A stretch of 13,397 nt of DNA from Pseudomonadota bacterium (GCA_023433465.1 JAEZCR010000097.1:1-13397), one strand, 5' to 3'; positions 6,885 through 13,075 are shown, counted from the first letter of the stretch. The notes: a model not told the origin generated them from the sequence alone. Translations and numbers: made by a program.

Positions 6885-7724
6885 TCAATTCGCCGCGCGC
6901 AACGAGATGCTGCCACCGGATGTGTGTGCATTGATCGGCTCACCGCCGCCATTGATGGCGCCTTTCAGACGGCCATTCTGCTGCGACGTCGTAGTGACCG
7001 GTAGATCTGAATCTATCGAGCCACCGCTCGTTGTGGCATCGAGATTGCCGGTCGTGGCTCGCGGAACTGTCAATCGAATGCTGCCACCTGAAGTCGTCGC
7101 CGAGATCCCGCGGTTGACGCCGACCAGACTGCACTCGACGCTCCCGCCGCTCGTTTTCCCGCGAATCCTGCCGTCGATGTTCAACAGGCGGACGCTGCCA
7201 CCCGAAGTGGCCGCATCGATGTCACCCCGGATGTTGTCCGCATGAATTCCGCCGCCGGAGGTGCGCGCTTCGACATTTCCGTTCACGTTCTTCGCGAGGA
7301 TGCTACCGCCCGAGGAGCGCAGGTTTGCCGCGCCGGTCGTGTTCGTCAGCTCGACGCTGCCGCCGCTCGTGTGGACGTCGATGGCGTAACGTCGCGGCAC
7401 CGTTACCTCGATGGATGCCTCGCGGTTCCAGGATCCCCAGTTGAGCCAGTTGGTCTTCCGCAGTCGCAGCGTGACGGTCACCCCGCCGTCCGTCTGCACT
7501 GCCTCGAGCTTTGCCTCGTCGAGATCCTCTTCCGAGCCGCGGGCGCTCATGCGGACGGTCACCTGATTCGAATCGCCGCCTGACACACGCACCGTTGCGG
7601 AGTCGGAGTCCACGGTCAGCACTCCACCTGGCGAGACCGCGAACGTTCGCTCGAGTTTTTTTTCCGCGGCACCAACGGAGGAGGCGGCCAACAAGGCGAA
7701 GGCAATGACGACGTTGCAAAACAT
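6885..7724 (-). CDS. Secreted DUF4097-type beta-strand repeat protein
   Basis: A 279-residue protein with a signal peptide (hydrophobic residues 4-17, cleavage about VGA/AEKK at 19-20), hence periplasmic or surface-exposed. After a first beta-rich module (about 24-110) the chain is a ladder of short repeats built on (T/S)SGG(S/G) at residues 119, 137, 155, 173, 191, 211, 232 and 268. These are mostly 18 residues apart, each followed by a hydrophobic strand and an Asn/Asp turn. This is the pattern of DUF4097/putative adhesin proteins, which probably fold as a beta-helix; the family's biochemical role is not established. The start at 7724 is chosen because it gives a clean signal peptide and has AGAGGGAG 5-6 nt upstream; longer in-frame extension (to 7868) has no such support. 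A run of eight A residues on the coding strand (7655-7662) follows the signal peptide. It is convergent with the amidohydrolase gene. Confidence 0.88.
   Translation of the reverse strand: MFCNVVIAFALLAASSVGAAEKKLERTFAVSPGGVLTVDSDSATVRVSGGDSNQVTVRMSARGSEEDLDEAKLEAVQTDGGVTVTLRLRKTNWLNWGSWNREASIEVTVPRRYAIDVHTSGGSVELTNTTGAANLRSSGGSILAKNVNGNVEARTSGGGIHADNIRGDIDAATSGGSVRLLNIDGRIRGKTSGGSVECSLVGVNRGISATTSGGSIRLTVPRATTGNLDATTSGGSIDSDLPVTTTSQQNGRLKGAINGGGEPINAHTSGGSISLRAAN
6912..7370 (-). repeat. In-gene array of (T/S)SGG(S/G) repeats
   Basis: Eight copies of a Thr/Ser-Ser-Gly-Gly-Ser/Gly motif recur within this part of the DUF4097 gene. The first five steps are exactly 18 residues (54 bp) apart and later steps are 20, 21 and 36. 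On the plus strand the same array reads as repeated 'ctgccacc(c/t)gaagt'-like words, for example near 7080 and 7195. It reflects protein structure rather than a mobile repeat. Confidence 0.8.
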
Positions 7725-8030
7725 TAGAGCTCCCTCTGGACGGCGGTGTGTCAGGTGCGGTTGAGACGGTACGCCTGCGAAGCAGGTTGCAATGGTGGGG
7801 ATGAATAAAGGGGGCGGCATCGCAGTCGCCCCACGTACGTGGCTTGCCGGCGCCGCGCGAGTCATCATGCAAATGCCGCTTTATCAGGCACTTAGAGGCA
7901 ATGAATGCCGCGGATTGCCGCCGTAGCCATCCGTCGGACAGGATAACGACGAAATGTCGATCCCTGGCGCGGCCAATCGGCCACCCATCGAACCCAACAC
8001 CCGTTGGCACTCAGATGTGGGAGAACGACG
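7725..8030. other. 306-bp divergent intergenic region
   Basis: I see no gene here. It holds the ribosome site for the DUF4097 gene (7730-7738, minus strand), a small hairpin CCTGC-gaa-GCAGG (7774-7786) without a T-tract, the 12-bp palindrome CCACGTACGTGG (7831-7842), an inverted repeat GGCAAT-11-ATTGCC (7897-7919) and, toward the right, the conserved block upstream of the YciI gene (7952-8000). No convincing sigma-70 promoter for the DUF4097 gene was found. Confidence 0.6.
7952..8000 (+). promoter_or_regulatory. Conserved upstream block, likely alternative-sigma promoter of the first YciI gene
   Basis: AAATGTCGATCC (7952-7963), CGGC (7978-7981), ATCGAACC (7987-7994) and AACAC (7996-8000) recur with exactly the same internal spacing upstream of the second YciI gene at 13008-13056. 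Reading TGTCGA (7955-7960) as -35 and CGGC as the core of a -10 gives a 17-bp spacer. As I recall, ECF42 sigma factors, which control DGPF/YciI genes, use a TGTCGA -35. That link is from memory; the sequence repeat itself is seen directly. Confidence 0.65.
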
Positions 8031-8459
8031 ATGCGAGTCATGGTGATCCTGAAAGCCACCCCGAACAGCGAATCGGGCGTGATGCCGACGATGGAAGACA
8101 TCGAGAAGACGATCCGCTTCAACGAGGAGATGACGAAGGCGGGGATCCTGAAGGGCGCCGACGGATTGAAGCCCAGCAAGTTCGGCAAGCGCCTCACGTT
8201 CCGAGCGCACCGCAAGCCGTCGGTGACGGACGGGCCATTCGCCGAGACCAAGGAGCTGGTCGCTGGCTACTGGATCTGGGAAGTGAAGTCGATGGAAGAG
8301 GCGATGGAGTGGGCGATGCGCATTCCCGCGCCGAGCGGGCAGGAGCTGGACGTGGAGGTCCGTCCGTTCTTCGGGCCCGAGGATTTCGGCGAGGAGTTCA
8401 CGCCGGATCAGCAGAATAGAGTGGAAGAGATGCACCGGACGGTTGAAGCGAAGGCCTGA
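8031..8459 (+). CDS. YciI/DGPF-domain protein (first copy)
   Basis: A 142-residue cytoplasmic protein of the YCII-related (DGPF) family, a ferredoxin-like alpha/beta dimeric fold related to muconolactone isomerases. It opens MRVMVILKA, has the family motif SVTDGPFAETKELVAGYWIW at 64-83 with DGPF at 67-70, and a C-terminal extension (about 105-142). Family members are often of unknown activity but repeatedly sit beside ECF42 sigma-factor genes as their targets. The start is set by GGGAGA 6 nt upstream of ATG 8031 and by the matching N-terminus of the paralogue at 13076. It is preceded by the conserved TGTCGA block. It may lead an operon with the next two plus-strand genes (gaps of 84 and 69 bp). 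Confidence 0.92.
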   Translation: MRVMVILKATPNSESGVMPTMEDIEKTIRFNEEMTKAGILKGADGLKPSKFGKRLTFRAHRKPSVTDGPFAETKELVAGYWIWEVKSMEEAMEWAMRIPAPSGQELDVEVRPFFGPEDFGEEFTPDQQNRVEEMHRTVEAKA

Positions 8460-8519
8460 CGTTCATCGTCCCGGGACATTCACGCGGAAAGGGCGCGGTT
8501 GATGCCGAAGGCGGCCGCG

Positions 8520-8540
8520 CCCTCCGCACGTGTCGGAGGG
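8520..8540 (+). promoter_or_regulatory. Hairpin covering the ribosome site of the 8544 gene
   Basis: CCCTCCG (8520-8526), a 7-nt loop, CGGAGGG (8534-8540): a perfect 7-bp, nearly all G/C stem. The right arm contains GGAGG (8535-8539), the ribosome site for ATG 8544. There is no T-tract, so it is not an intrinsic terminator. If translation starts at 8502 instead, the stem is simply within coding sequence. Confidence 0.45.
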
Positions 8541-8543
8541 GAC

Positions 8544-8867
8544 ATGCCGAAGGTACAACTGCTTCGCTTCCTGGAAATCGCGAAGCAAGATCTGGGAACC
8601 CTGCGGCGCACCCTCGTGAAAGGGCCGCTGGCCGAGCGCGAACCGGAATGGTCGGAGTTTCAGCAAGCCATCGATTTGCTGGACGCCGCGCTGAGCCAGT
8701 CGGAAAAGAATCTCTTCCCCGCGGCGGCGCAGTCCGTTTCCAGGGCGCTCGCGCTCACGGAAAAATTGAGCGCGAACTATCGGTCGCAGAATCCCGCGAT
8801 TCGCGATCCGTTCAATCGCACGACGGTTGCGCTCATCGAGGTGCGGCGGGAGTTGGGGCAGGGTTGA
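8544..8867 (+). CDS. Small helical protein of unknown function
   Basis: A 107-residue protein that I do not recognise. It is soluble, with no signal peptide or membrane segment, and looks wholly alpha-helical, with amphipathic stretches at about 4-25 (LLRFLEIAKQDLGTLRRTLV), 37-56 (EFQQAIDLLDAALSQSEKNL) and 58-77. It ends in a charged helix (VALIEVRRELGQG). The helices may form a small bundle. The 8544 start has a strong GGAGG only 4 nt upstream. ATG 8502 in the same frame (GGAAAGG about 9 nt upstream) would add 14 residues rich in Ala and Pro, and an immediately adjacent TTG is also possible. It lies between the YciI gene and the esterase gene on the same strand, so it may be co-transcribed. 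Codon pattern and placement support a real gene. Confidence 0.65.
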   Translation: MPKVQLLRFLEIAKQDLGTLRRTLVKGPLAEREPEWSEFQQAIDLLDAALSQSEKNLFPAAAQSVSRALALTEKLSANYRSQNPAIRDPFNRTTVALIEVRRELGQG

Positions 8868-8936
8868 GGGACGCGCATTGGCGAATGGATGTATCGCCAC
8901 GTATGCTGCCGCCAGCGAAAATCGTCGGGGGGCAAC

Positions 8937-9818
8937 ATGATGGAAAGGATTCGCGCGTGGATTCTGGTGTTGGCGGTGACGGCCGTGCCGGCGCTTTCAG
9001 CCGACAAGCCGGACTTGCCGGGCTATGTCATACCGCGATCGGAAGTGCGCACGCTGCCGGTCAACGCGGCGGGACGTCACTACGCATTGTTCATCGGTCT
9101 GCCGGCGAGTTACGACACCGAGCCGAACAAGCGTTACCCGGTGGTATACGTCACCGATGGCTACTGGGATTTCCAGAAGATCACCGCGATCCACGGCCCG
9201 CTCGTATACGACAAGTACGCCCCGGAGTTCATCACCGTGGGCATGGGATACGCCGGCGAGAACCTGAACTACGGCGACCTGCGCCGCTGGGAGCTGTCGC
9301 CCCTCAAGTTCGGCGCGCCGCTGGAAGCGTCGGGGCATGCCAGGGATTTCCTCGACACGATCGAAAAGGTGTTCATTCCGCTCATCGACAAGGAGTACCG
9401 CACGGATCCCAAACATCGCGTGCTCGGCGGCGCGTCGCTCGGCGGCCTGTTCACGCTCTACTCGATGTTCACGAAACCCGACTTGTTCAGTGGATATGTC
9501 GCGGTGACACCGGCGGTGCTGGTGGGAAACGATTGGCTCCTGAAGTACGAAGAGGAATTCGCGAAGTCGGGGAAATCCGTTGACGCCAGGCTGTACATGA
9601 CGACGGGCGGTAACGAAGCGACCAGCTTCGTCGCGCCGATCCTGCGGATGAATCAGCGTTTCGCGTTGCGCAAGTATCCGAAGCTCGAGTACGAGTTCCG
9701 GATCATCGACGGCGAGCGTCATGCCGGTAATCAGCTCGAGTCGTACAACCGCGGCTTGCGATTCGTGTTCGCGCCGTTGGCGCCGGAGCAGGGGCCGTCC
9801 ATCGACGGCGGAAGATGA
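8937..9818 (+). CDS. Secreted alpha/beta hydrolase, esterase (PF00756-like) family
   Basis: A 293-residue exported hydrolase. The signal peptide is at about 1-21 (RIRAWILVLAVTAVPALS, cut before ADKPD). The mature part follows the putative-esterase pattern: RYPVVYVTDGYWDF (67-80), nucleophile elbow GASLGG with Ser167 (165-170), and GERHAGN near the C-terminus with His262 as likely catalytic His. The acid is probably within the TTGGNEATSF segment, which is uncertain. This family includes feruloyl/acetyl-xylan esterases, siderophore esterases and antigen-85-like acyltransferases; the sequence does not separate these. The start is ATG 8937 (a second ATG follows at once), preceded by GGGGGG about 4 nt upstream. 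It ends 10 bp from the opposing GH105 gene. A link to plant-polysaccharide breakdown with GH105 is an inference from neighbourhood only. Confidence 0.87.
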   Translation: MMERIRAWILVLAVTAVPALSADKPDLPGYVIPRSEVRTLPVNAAGRHYALFIGLPASYDTEPNKRYPVVYVTDGYWDFQKITAIHGPLVYDKYAPEFITVGMGYAGENLNYGDLRRWELSPLKFGAPLEASGHARDFLDTIEKVFIPLIDKEYRTDPKHRVLGGASLGGLFTLYSMFTKPDLFSGYVAVTPAVLVGNDWLLKYEEEFAKSGKSVDARLYMTTGGNEATSFVAPILRMNQRFALRKYPKLEYEFRIIDGERHAGNQLESYNRGLRFVFAPLAPEQGPSIDGGR

Positions 9819-9828
9819 TGCGAATCGA

Positions 9829-11106
9829 TCAGCCTCCGACTTCCGGGTGCCTCTGCAGCAGGTAGATGATCTCGGAGCCCGCCAGGAAGATAGGCCCGTA
9901 GCCGTGCGCCGCGAACACGTCCGTCGGGCGAGAGAGATAGAACGTATCGTCCCAGCCGAGACCCGTGCCGATGCAGGTGCCCTCGACCTGGCCGATCGAA
10001 TTCACTTTGGTCTTCACGCCATTCCAACCGCGTAAGGCGATCGGAGCCCAGGTCGGGCGACTCAGCCAGCCCTTGTTGATGGCGCGCGTGATCGCGAATA
10101 CGAACATCGCGCTCGACGAGGTCTCCTCGTACGAATCCGGACGATCGAGCAACTGGTGCCAGAGCCCCGAAGGCGCCTGCGTGCGCCGAAGCCCGGCGGC
10201 ATGCGCCCTGAAGATGCTCAGCAATTGCGATCTCTGCGGATGATCCGTCGGAAGCTCCGTCAGCAACTCGGCCATGGCCATGAACGCCCAGCCGTTGGCC
10301 CGCGCCCAGTGGAACGCCGGGTGAGGACTCATCTCCTGGACCCAGCCGTGCATGAACAGGTTGTTCTGCCCCACGAACATCCTCGAGTGGAACTGAATGA
10401 TCTGTCGCGCGGCGTCGTCGAAGTAGCGGCGGTCGCCCGTGAGCACCGCCATCTGCGTGAGGCAGGGCACGCTCATGTACAGGTCGTCGAGCCACACCGA
10501 GTTCGGCAGCGGCTGGTTGCGCTTGAACGTGCCGTCGCTCAGGCGGATCTGCCGCCTCGATACCCAGTTCGCGTAGTTGTCGATCCACGGACGCAGGTTG
10601 GTGATTCCGGCGCGTTGCGCCTTGATCATCGCCGCGCACATCGAGCCGGAGTCGTCCAGGTTCTGCGGGAAGAGCACCTTGCGGAGCGAGTAGCTTCCGC
10701 TGGCCACGGTCGTCGGGAACGTGTCGTAGGTCGCCGTCGGGTAGTTGGTCCTCATGTGCGCCGCCATGCGCGCGATCCCGGAGAGCCGTGTGTTCACGTA
10801 ATTGCGGTAGCGCTGGTCGCCCGTGACCGTCGTGGCGCGCAGCATGCCGGCATAGATGACGCCCGCTTCGTACGTGGTGATCCGGATGTCGGTGCGCCCG
10901 AACGCGACGTTCCGCGGCATGTTGTCGAGCGAGACCGCGGCGCCCGTGTCGCCGTTGATGGGCCGCAGCGGGGACGCGGTGAGTAGATAGCCATGCACGC
11001 GGGTCATGACCGCGCGGATGGATGATTGGGTGGTGGGGGTGGTTTGCGCGAAGGTTGCGCTGGCGCTCAGGAGCGAGGCGATCAAGAGGGCGGGTATGCG
11101 AGGCAT
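9829..11106 (-). CDS. Secreted GH105/GH88-family unsaturated uronyl hydrolase
   Basis: A 425-residue (alpha/alpha)6-barrel glycoside hydrolase with a signal peptide (1-20, cut about TFA/QTT), so periplasmic or secreted. Family motifs visible are VWLDDLYMSVP (204-214, holding the Asp pair that includes the catalytic acid), FMHGWVQ (251-257), HWARANGWAFMAMAELL (266-282), SGLWHQLLDRPDSYEETSSS (313-332), GTGLGWDDTFYLSRP (380-394) and HGYGPIFLAGSE (401-412). Such enzymes remove the unsaturated uronic acid left by polysaccharide lyases on rhamnogalacturonan or related glycans. No lyase or transporter is present in the window. The start at 11106 is chosen because GGAGG lies 8 nt upstream and the signal peptide starts there; an in-frame ATG at 11145 would place charged residues before it. 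A tandem ACGGAGG-TTC-ACGGAGG precedes the start. It is divergent from the LanC-like gene. Confidence 0.9.
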   Translation of the reverse strand: MPRIPALLIASLLSASATFAQTTPTTQSSIRAVMTRVHGYLLTASPLRPINGDTGAAVSLDNMPRNVAFGRTDIRITTYEAGVIYAGMLRATTVTGDQRYRNYVNTRLSGIARMAAHMRTNYPTATYDTFPTTVASGSYSLRKVLFPQNLDDSGSMCAAMIKAQRAGITNLRPWIDNYANWVSRRQIRLSDGTFKRNQPLPNSVWLDDLYMSVPCLTQMAVLTGDRRYFDDAARQIIQFHSRMFVGQNNLFMHGWVQEMSPHPAFHWARANGWAFMAMAELLTELPTDHPQRSQLLSIFRAHAAGLRRTQAPSGLWHQLLDRPDSYEETSSSAMFVFAITRAINKGWLSRPTWAPIALRGWNGVKTKVNSIGQVEGTCIGTGLGWDDTFYLSRPTDVFAAHGYGPIFLAGSEIIYLLQRHPEVGG

Positions 11107-11373
11107 GGAAGGTTCCTCCGTGAACCTCCGTATAACTTTTCGCACTTGCCGAGCGGATCGGAAAGTCGCCAGACGCGAGCGGCAGGTGTCCTACTGCAGG
11201 AGTAGTCTCTGTGACTTTAACGATGCGGGACGGATAGATGGCTCGTTGGGTTAGGGCATTCGCGCAGCGTATCAATCACTTAGACGCGGAGCGCCCGCGC
11301 TTTACCCCGTTGGCGGCTGTAAGCGGGCCGACCGCCGGTCAGAGTCCGGAACATTGATCGGCTTCCACAGGGT
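11107..11373. other. Divergent intergenic region between GH105 and LanC-like genes
   Basis: No gene is seen. The left end carries two ACGGAGG words (minus strand) in front of the GH105 start. There is a short hairpin CTACT-gcagg-AGTAG (11191-11205) and a perfect 11-bp palindrome GACCGcCGGTC (11330-11340), 33 bp before the LanC-like start, which could be an operator. No confident promoter or precursor-peptide reading frame was found. Confidence 0.5.
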
Positions 11374-12597
11374 ATGAACGATCAGACATATACGGGAATC
11401 CACGACCCATCCCGCCATGAGCCGCTTGCTGGTGGAACATGGAACCCTGAAATAGTCGCGGAGGAAATCGATCGAATCATTGGTGACTTCCAAGGCGCGT
11501 TGCGGAGCACAGGCAACTGGCCAACTCATCCATTGGATGATGAGACCCGTAAGCCCAAATGGGCGCTTTATTCCGGCGCAGCAGGAGCCGTTGTGTCGCT
11601 TCGACTCCTTCGAAGCGCAGGTTACGCCGCAAGCGATCCTTCGGGACTATTGCGCGATATTCATGCGTCCTATTTGGAAAGCCCTGACTACGGCTATGAA
11701 ACCGGCCTGCAGTTGGGAGAGATCGGTATTCTGACACCTGCCGTGCTCGCCGATCCGGACGACCGCGCCATATCCGACCGTCTTGCTGCATGCATGAAAT
11801 CGACGGTCGGTCACCCGGCTCGCGAAATCACGTCGGGCGAGACCGGCATGATGCATGCAGCCTTGACGCTGTTTCGGAAAACCAAGAGTGAGGTATGGAA
11901 AGACGTCTATCGCGCAGGAGCGAGTTCACTTTGGGAATCGTGGACCGAACATCCCGAACGCAGCGAGTGGCTTTGGAAAAGCCAGATCTTCGGTTCGGTG
12001 CGATGCTACTACGGTGCTTGTCACGGAATCGCGGGGAATGCGCAAGCCTTCATCAGGGGCGCAGATATTCTGCCTAACGACATGATCGAAACGATCGTGC
12101 AGCGCGCGGCGCATACGCTCTCGCTAGGAGCATTGAGAGAAGGAACAAGCGTCAATTGGCCCTTGAGCGCCGAGCCCGACTCGGTAGGAAAGAAACGGCT
12201 GGTGCAATGGTGTCACGGTGCGGCGGGTATTGTGACCGCGCTCAGTTGTGCGCGAACGTTGGAAGGCATTGATCCGAAAGAGCTCGACGCGCTGGTCGAC
12301 GATGCAGCTGAACTCGTATGGAAAGCTGGTCCCCTCAAGAAGGGACCCGGGCTATGTCATGGCACCGCTGGAAACGGCTATGCCTTTCTGACTCTCTATC
12401 ACTGCAGCGGCGAAGAACTTTGGCTGCATCGAGCTCGGCAATTCGCCATGCACGCTATTCAGCAATCTCGTCAAGCCAGAGAACAGTACGGTCAAGGCAG
12501 GTACACACTTTGGACAGGCGAAGGTGGACTTGCTGTATACCTCCATCATTGTCTAAAGCCCGAACAGTCTTCGTTTCCAGGGCTGGAGACTTTTTAA
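11374..12597 (+). CDS. Stand-alone LanC-like protein (lanthionine synthetase C family)
   Basis: A 407-residue cytoplasmic (alpha/alpha)-barrel protein of the LanC/LanCL family, which uses zinc to add thiols to dehydroamino acids. The zinc ligands and catalytic His are in place: ACHGIAGN with His217, WCHGAAGI with Cys280, and GLCHGTAGNGYAF with Cys328-His329. The spacing matches NisC (His212, Cys284, Cys330-His331). Further family segments are YSGAAGAVVSL (66-76), SGETGMMHA (154-162) and WTGEGGLAVYL (380-390). Family members either cyclise lanthipeptides or, in eukaryotic LANCLs, add glutathione to damaged proteins. No LanB/LanM, precursor peptide, protease or transporter is nearby. The only sensible ATG is 11374, though its ribosome site is poor (CAGGG immediately before). 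GC content is visibly lower than in neighbours (about 50% in sampled lines against about 65% in GH105), suggesting transfer. It is followed at 185 bp by tRNA-Asn on the other strand. Confidence 0.92.
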   Translation: MNDQTYTGIHDPSRHEPLAGGTWNPEIVAEEIDRIIGDFQGALRSTGNWPTHPLDDETRKPKWALYSGAAGAVVSLRLLRSAGYAASDPSGLLRDIHASYLESPDYGYETGLQLGEIGILTPAVLADPDDRAISDRLAACMKSTVGHPAREITSGETGMMHAALTLFRKTKSEVWKDVYRAGASSLWESWTEHPERSEWLWKSQIFGSVRCYYGACHGIAGNAQAFIRGADILPNDMIETIVQRAAHTLSLGALREGTSVNWPLSAEPDSVGKKRLVQWCHGAAGIVTALSCARTLEGIDPKELDALVDDAAELVWKAGPLKKGPGLCHGTAGNGYAFLTLYHCSGEELWLHRARQFAMHAIQQSRQAREQYGQGRYTLWTGEGGLAVYLHHCLKPEQSSFPGLETF

Positions 12598-12662
12598 CTT
12601 CAGGAATTCCGTCGTCCCTGGCGTCTGAGTCAAGGCAGATCTCGCGAGGTAGCCTAACTATT

Positions 12663-12707
12663 GTTCAGGCGCAATTCTCGCTGAACGGGAGTTCATCAAT
12701 CGAGAAT
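12663..12707. repeat. Overlapping inverted repeats downstream of the LanC-like gene
   Basis: GTTCA (12663-12667) and GTTCA (12691-12695) flank TGAAC (12682-12686), so the middle word can pair with either. In addition ATTCTCG (12674-12680) pairs with CGAGAAT (12701-12707), enclosing the second hairpin. The two folds exclude each other. There is no T-tract on either strand. The rest of 12598-12782 shows no gene. Confidence 0.45.
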
Positions 12708-12782
12708 GTGGCTTTGCTCGAGGCGTCGATGAGCGAAAAGGCGCGTCAATGGGTGAGCAGGGTATCTACCGGTCGATTTAGA

Positions 12783-12858
12783 TGGCTCCCTGGGTTGGAC
12801 TCGAACCAACGACCAACGGATTAACAGTCCGACGCTCTACCGACTGAGCTACCAGGGA
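12783..12858 (-). tRNA. tRNA-Asn (anticodon GTT)
   Basis: On the minus strand a complete 76-nt cloverleaf runs from 12858 to 12783. The acceptor stem TCCCTGG pairs with CCAGGGA, the D-arm is AGCTCAGTCGGTAGAGC, the anticodon arm CGGACTGTTAATCCG has GTT at 12825-12823 (positions 34-36), the T-arm contains GGTTCGAGTCC, the discriminator is G, and CCA is encoded. The sequence is typical of bacterial tRNA-Asn. It is transcribed toward the LanC-like gene's 3' end from the promoter at 12883-12911. Confidence 0.97.
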
Positions 12859-12882
12859 ACCGAGAACCGGTGAAGGGCGCGC

Positions 12883-12911
12883 ATTCTGGCGACGGCATCG
12901 GGCGGCGTCAA
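12883..12911 (-). promoter_or_regulatory. Sigma-70 promoter of tRNA-Asn
   Basis: On the minus strand TTGACG (12911-12906), a 17-bp spacer, then CAGAAT (12888-12883). This is followed by a GC-rich stretch (GCGCGCCC) before the tRNA 5' end about 24 bp further on. Hexamer matches, ideal spacing and a GC-rich discriminator fit a stable-RNA promoter under growth-rate or stringent control. Confidence 0.75.
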
Positions 12912-12929
12912 GCAATCCTCTCGGAATCA

Positions 12930-12959
12930 GCCACTTACGGGAAAAAAGTGGCCGATTTT
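12930..12959 (+). terminator. Possible intrinsic terminator (plus strand)
   Basis: GCCACTT (12930-12936), 9-nt loop, AAGTGGC (12946-12952), then CGATTTTT. A 7-bp stem plus five T residues resembles a weak rho-independent terminator. No plus-strand gene ends close by, as LanC ends 333 bp earlier with tRNA-Asn between on the other strand. It may block read-through into the second YciI promoter. Confidence 0.4.
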
Positions 12960-13007
12960 TGCCGCCAGCCTATTGACTGCGGTGGCATTCCCGCGACAAG
13001 ACCCGGT

Positions 13008-13056
13008 AAATGTCGATCCGGCCCGGCCCCGTTCGGCAAAGGATCGAACCGAACAC
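13008..13056 (+). promoter_or_regulatory. Conserved upstream block, likely alternative-sigma promoter of the second YciI gene
   Basis: AAATGTCGATCC (13008-13019), CGGC (13034-13037), ATCGAACC (13043-13050), AACAC (13052-13056), the same words at the same relative spacing as at 7952-8000. TGTCGA to CGGC is 17 bp. The block ends 19 bp before the ATG, compared with 30 bp for the first copy, so conservation stops where the leader begins, as expected for a promoter. Confidence 0.65.
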
Positions 13057-13075
13057 TTATCGAAGGAGCAAAACG

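Noticed and set aside
8648..9583. 311-residue plus-strand open frame spanning the small unknown gene and the esterase
   Set aside because: Out of frame with both supported genes; Gly/Arg-rich with no domain or start signal.
9731..11275. 514-residue minus-strand open frame
   Set aside because: It runs in a different frame through the GH105 gene, is Arg/His/Pro-rich and has no domain features; a typical high-GC shadow.
11107..11373. Lanthipeptide precursor gene upstream of the LanC-like gene
   Set aside because: No reading frame with a start, ribosome site and Cys/Ser/Thr-rich core was found on either strand here or in 12598-12782.
12651..12800. Integron attC-like site: GCCTAAC (12651-12657) 54 bp after the LanC-like stop, with GTTGGAC at 12794-12800
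   Set aside because: The only matching GTTRRRY word is inside the tRNA, the spacing (150 bp) is too long for most attC sites, inner boxes do not pair, and no integrase or other cassette is present.
12318..12824. Plus-strand reading frame ending in LPGLDSNQRPTD
   Set aside because: It overlaps the LanC-like gene in another frame and its tail is the translated complement of tRNA-Asn, a well-known spurious peptide.
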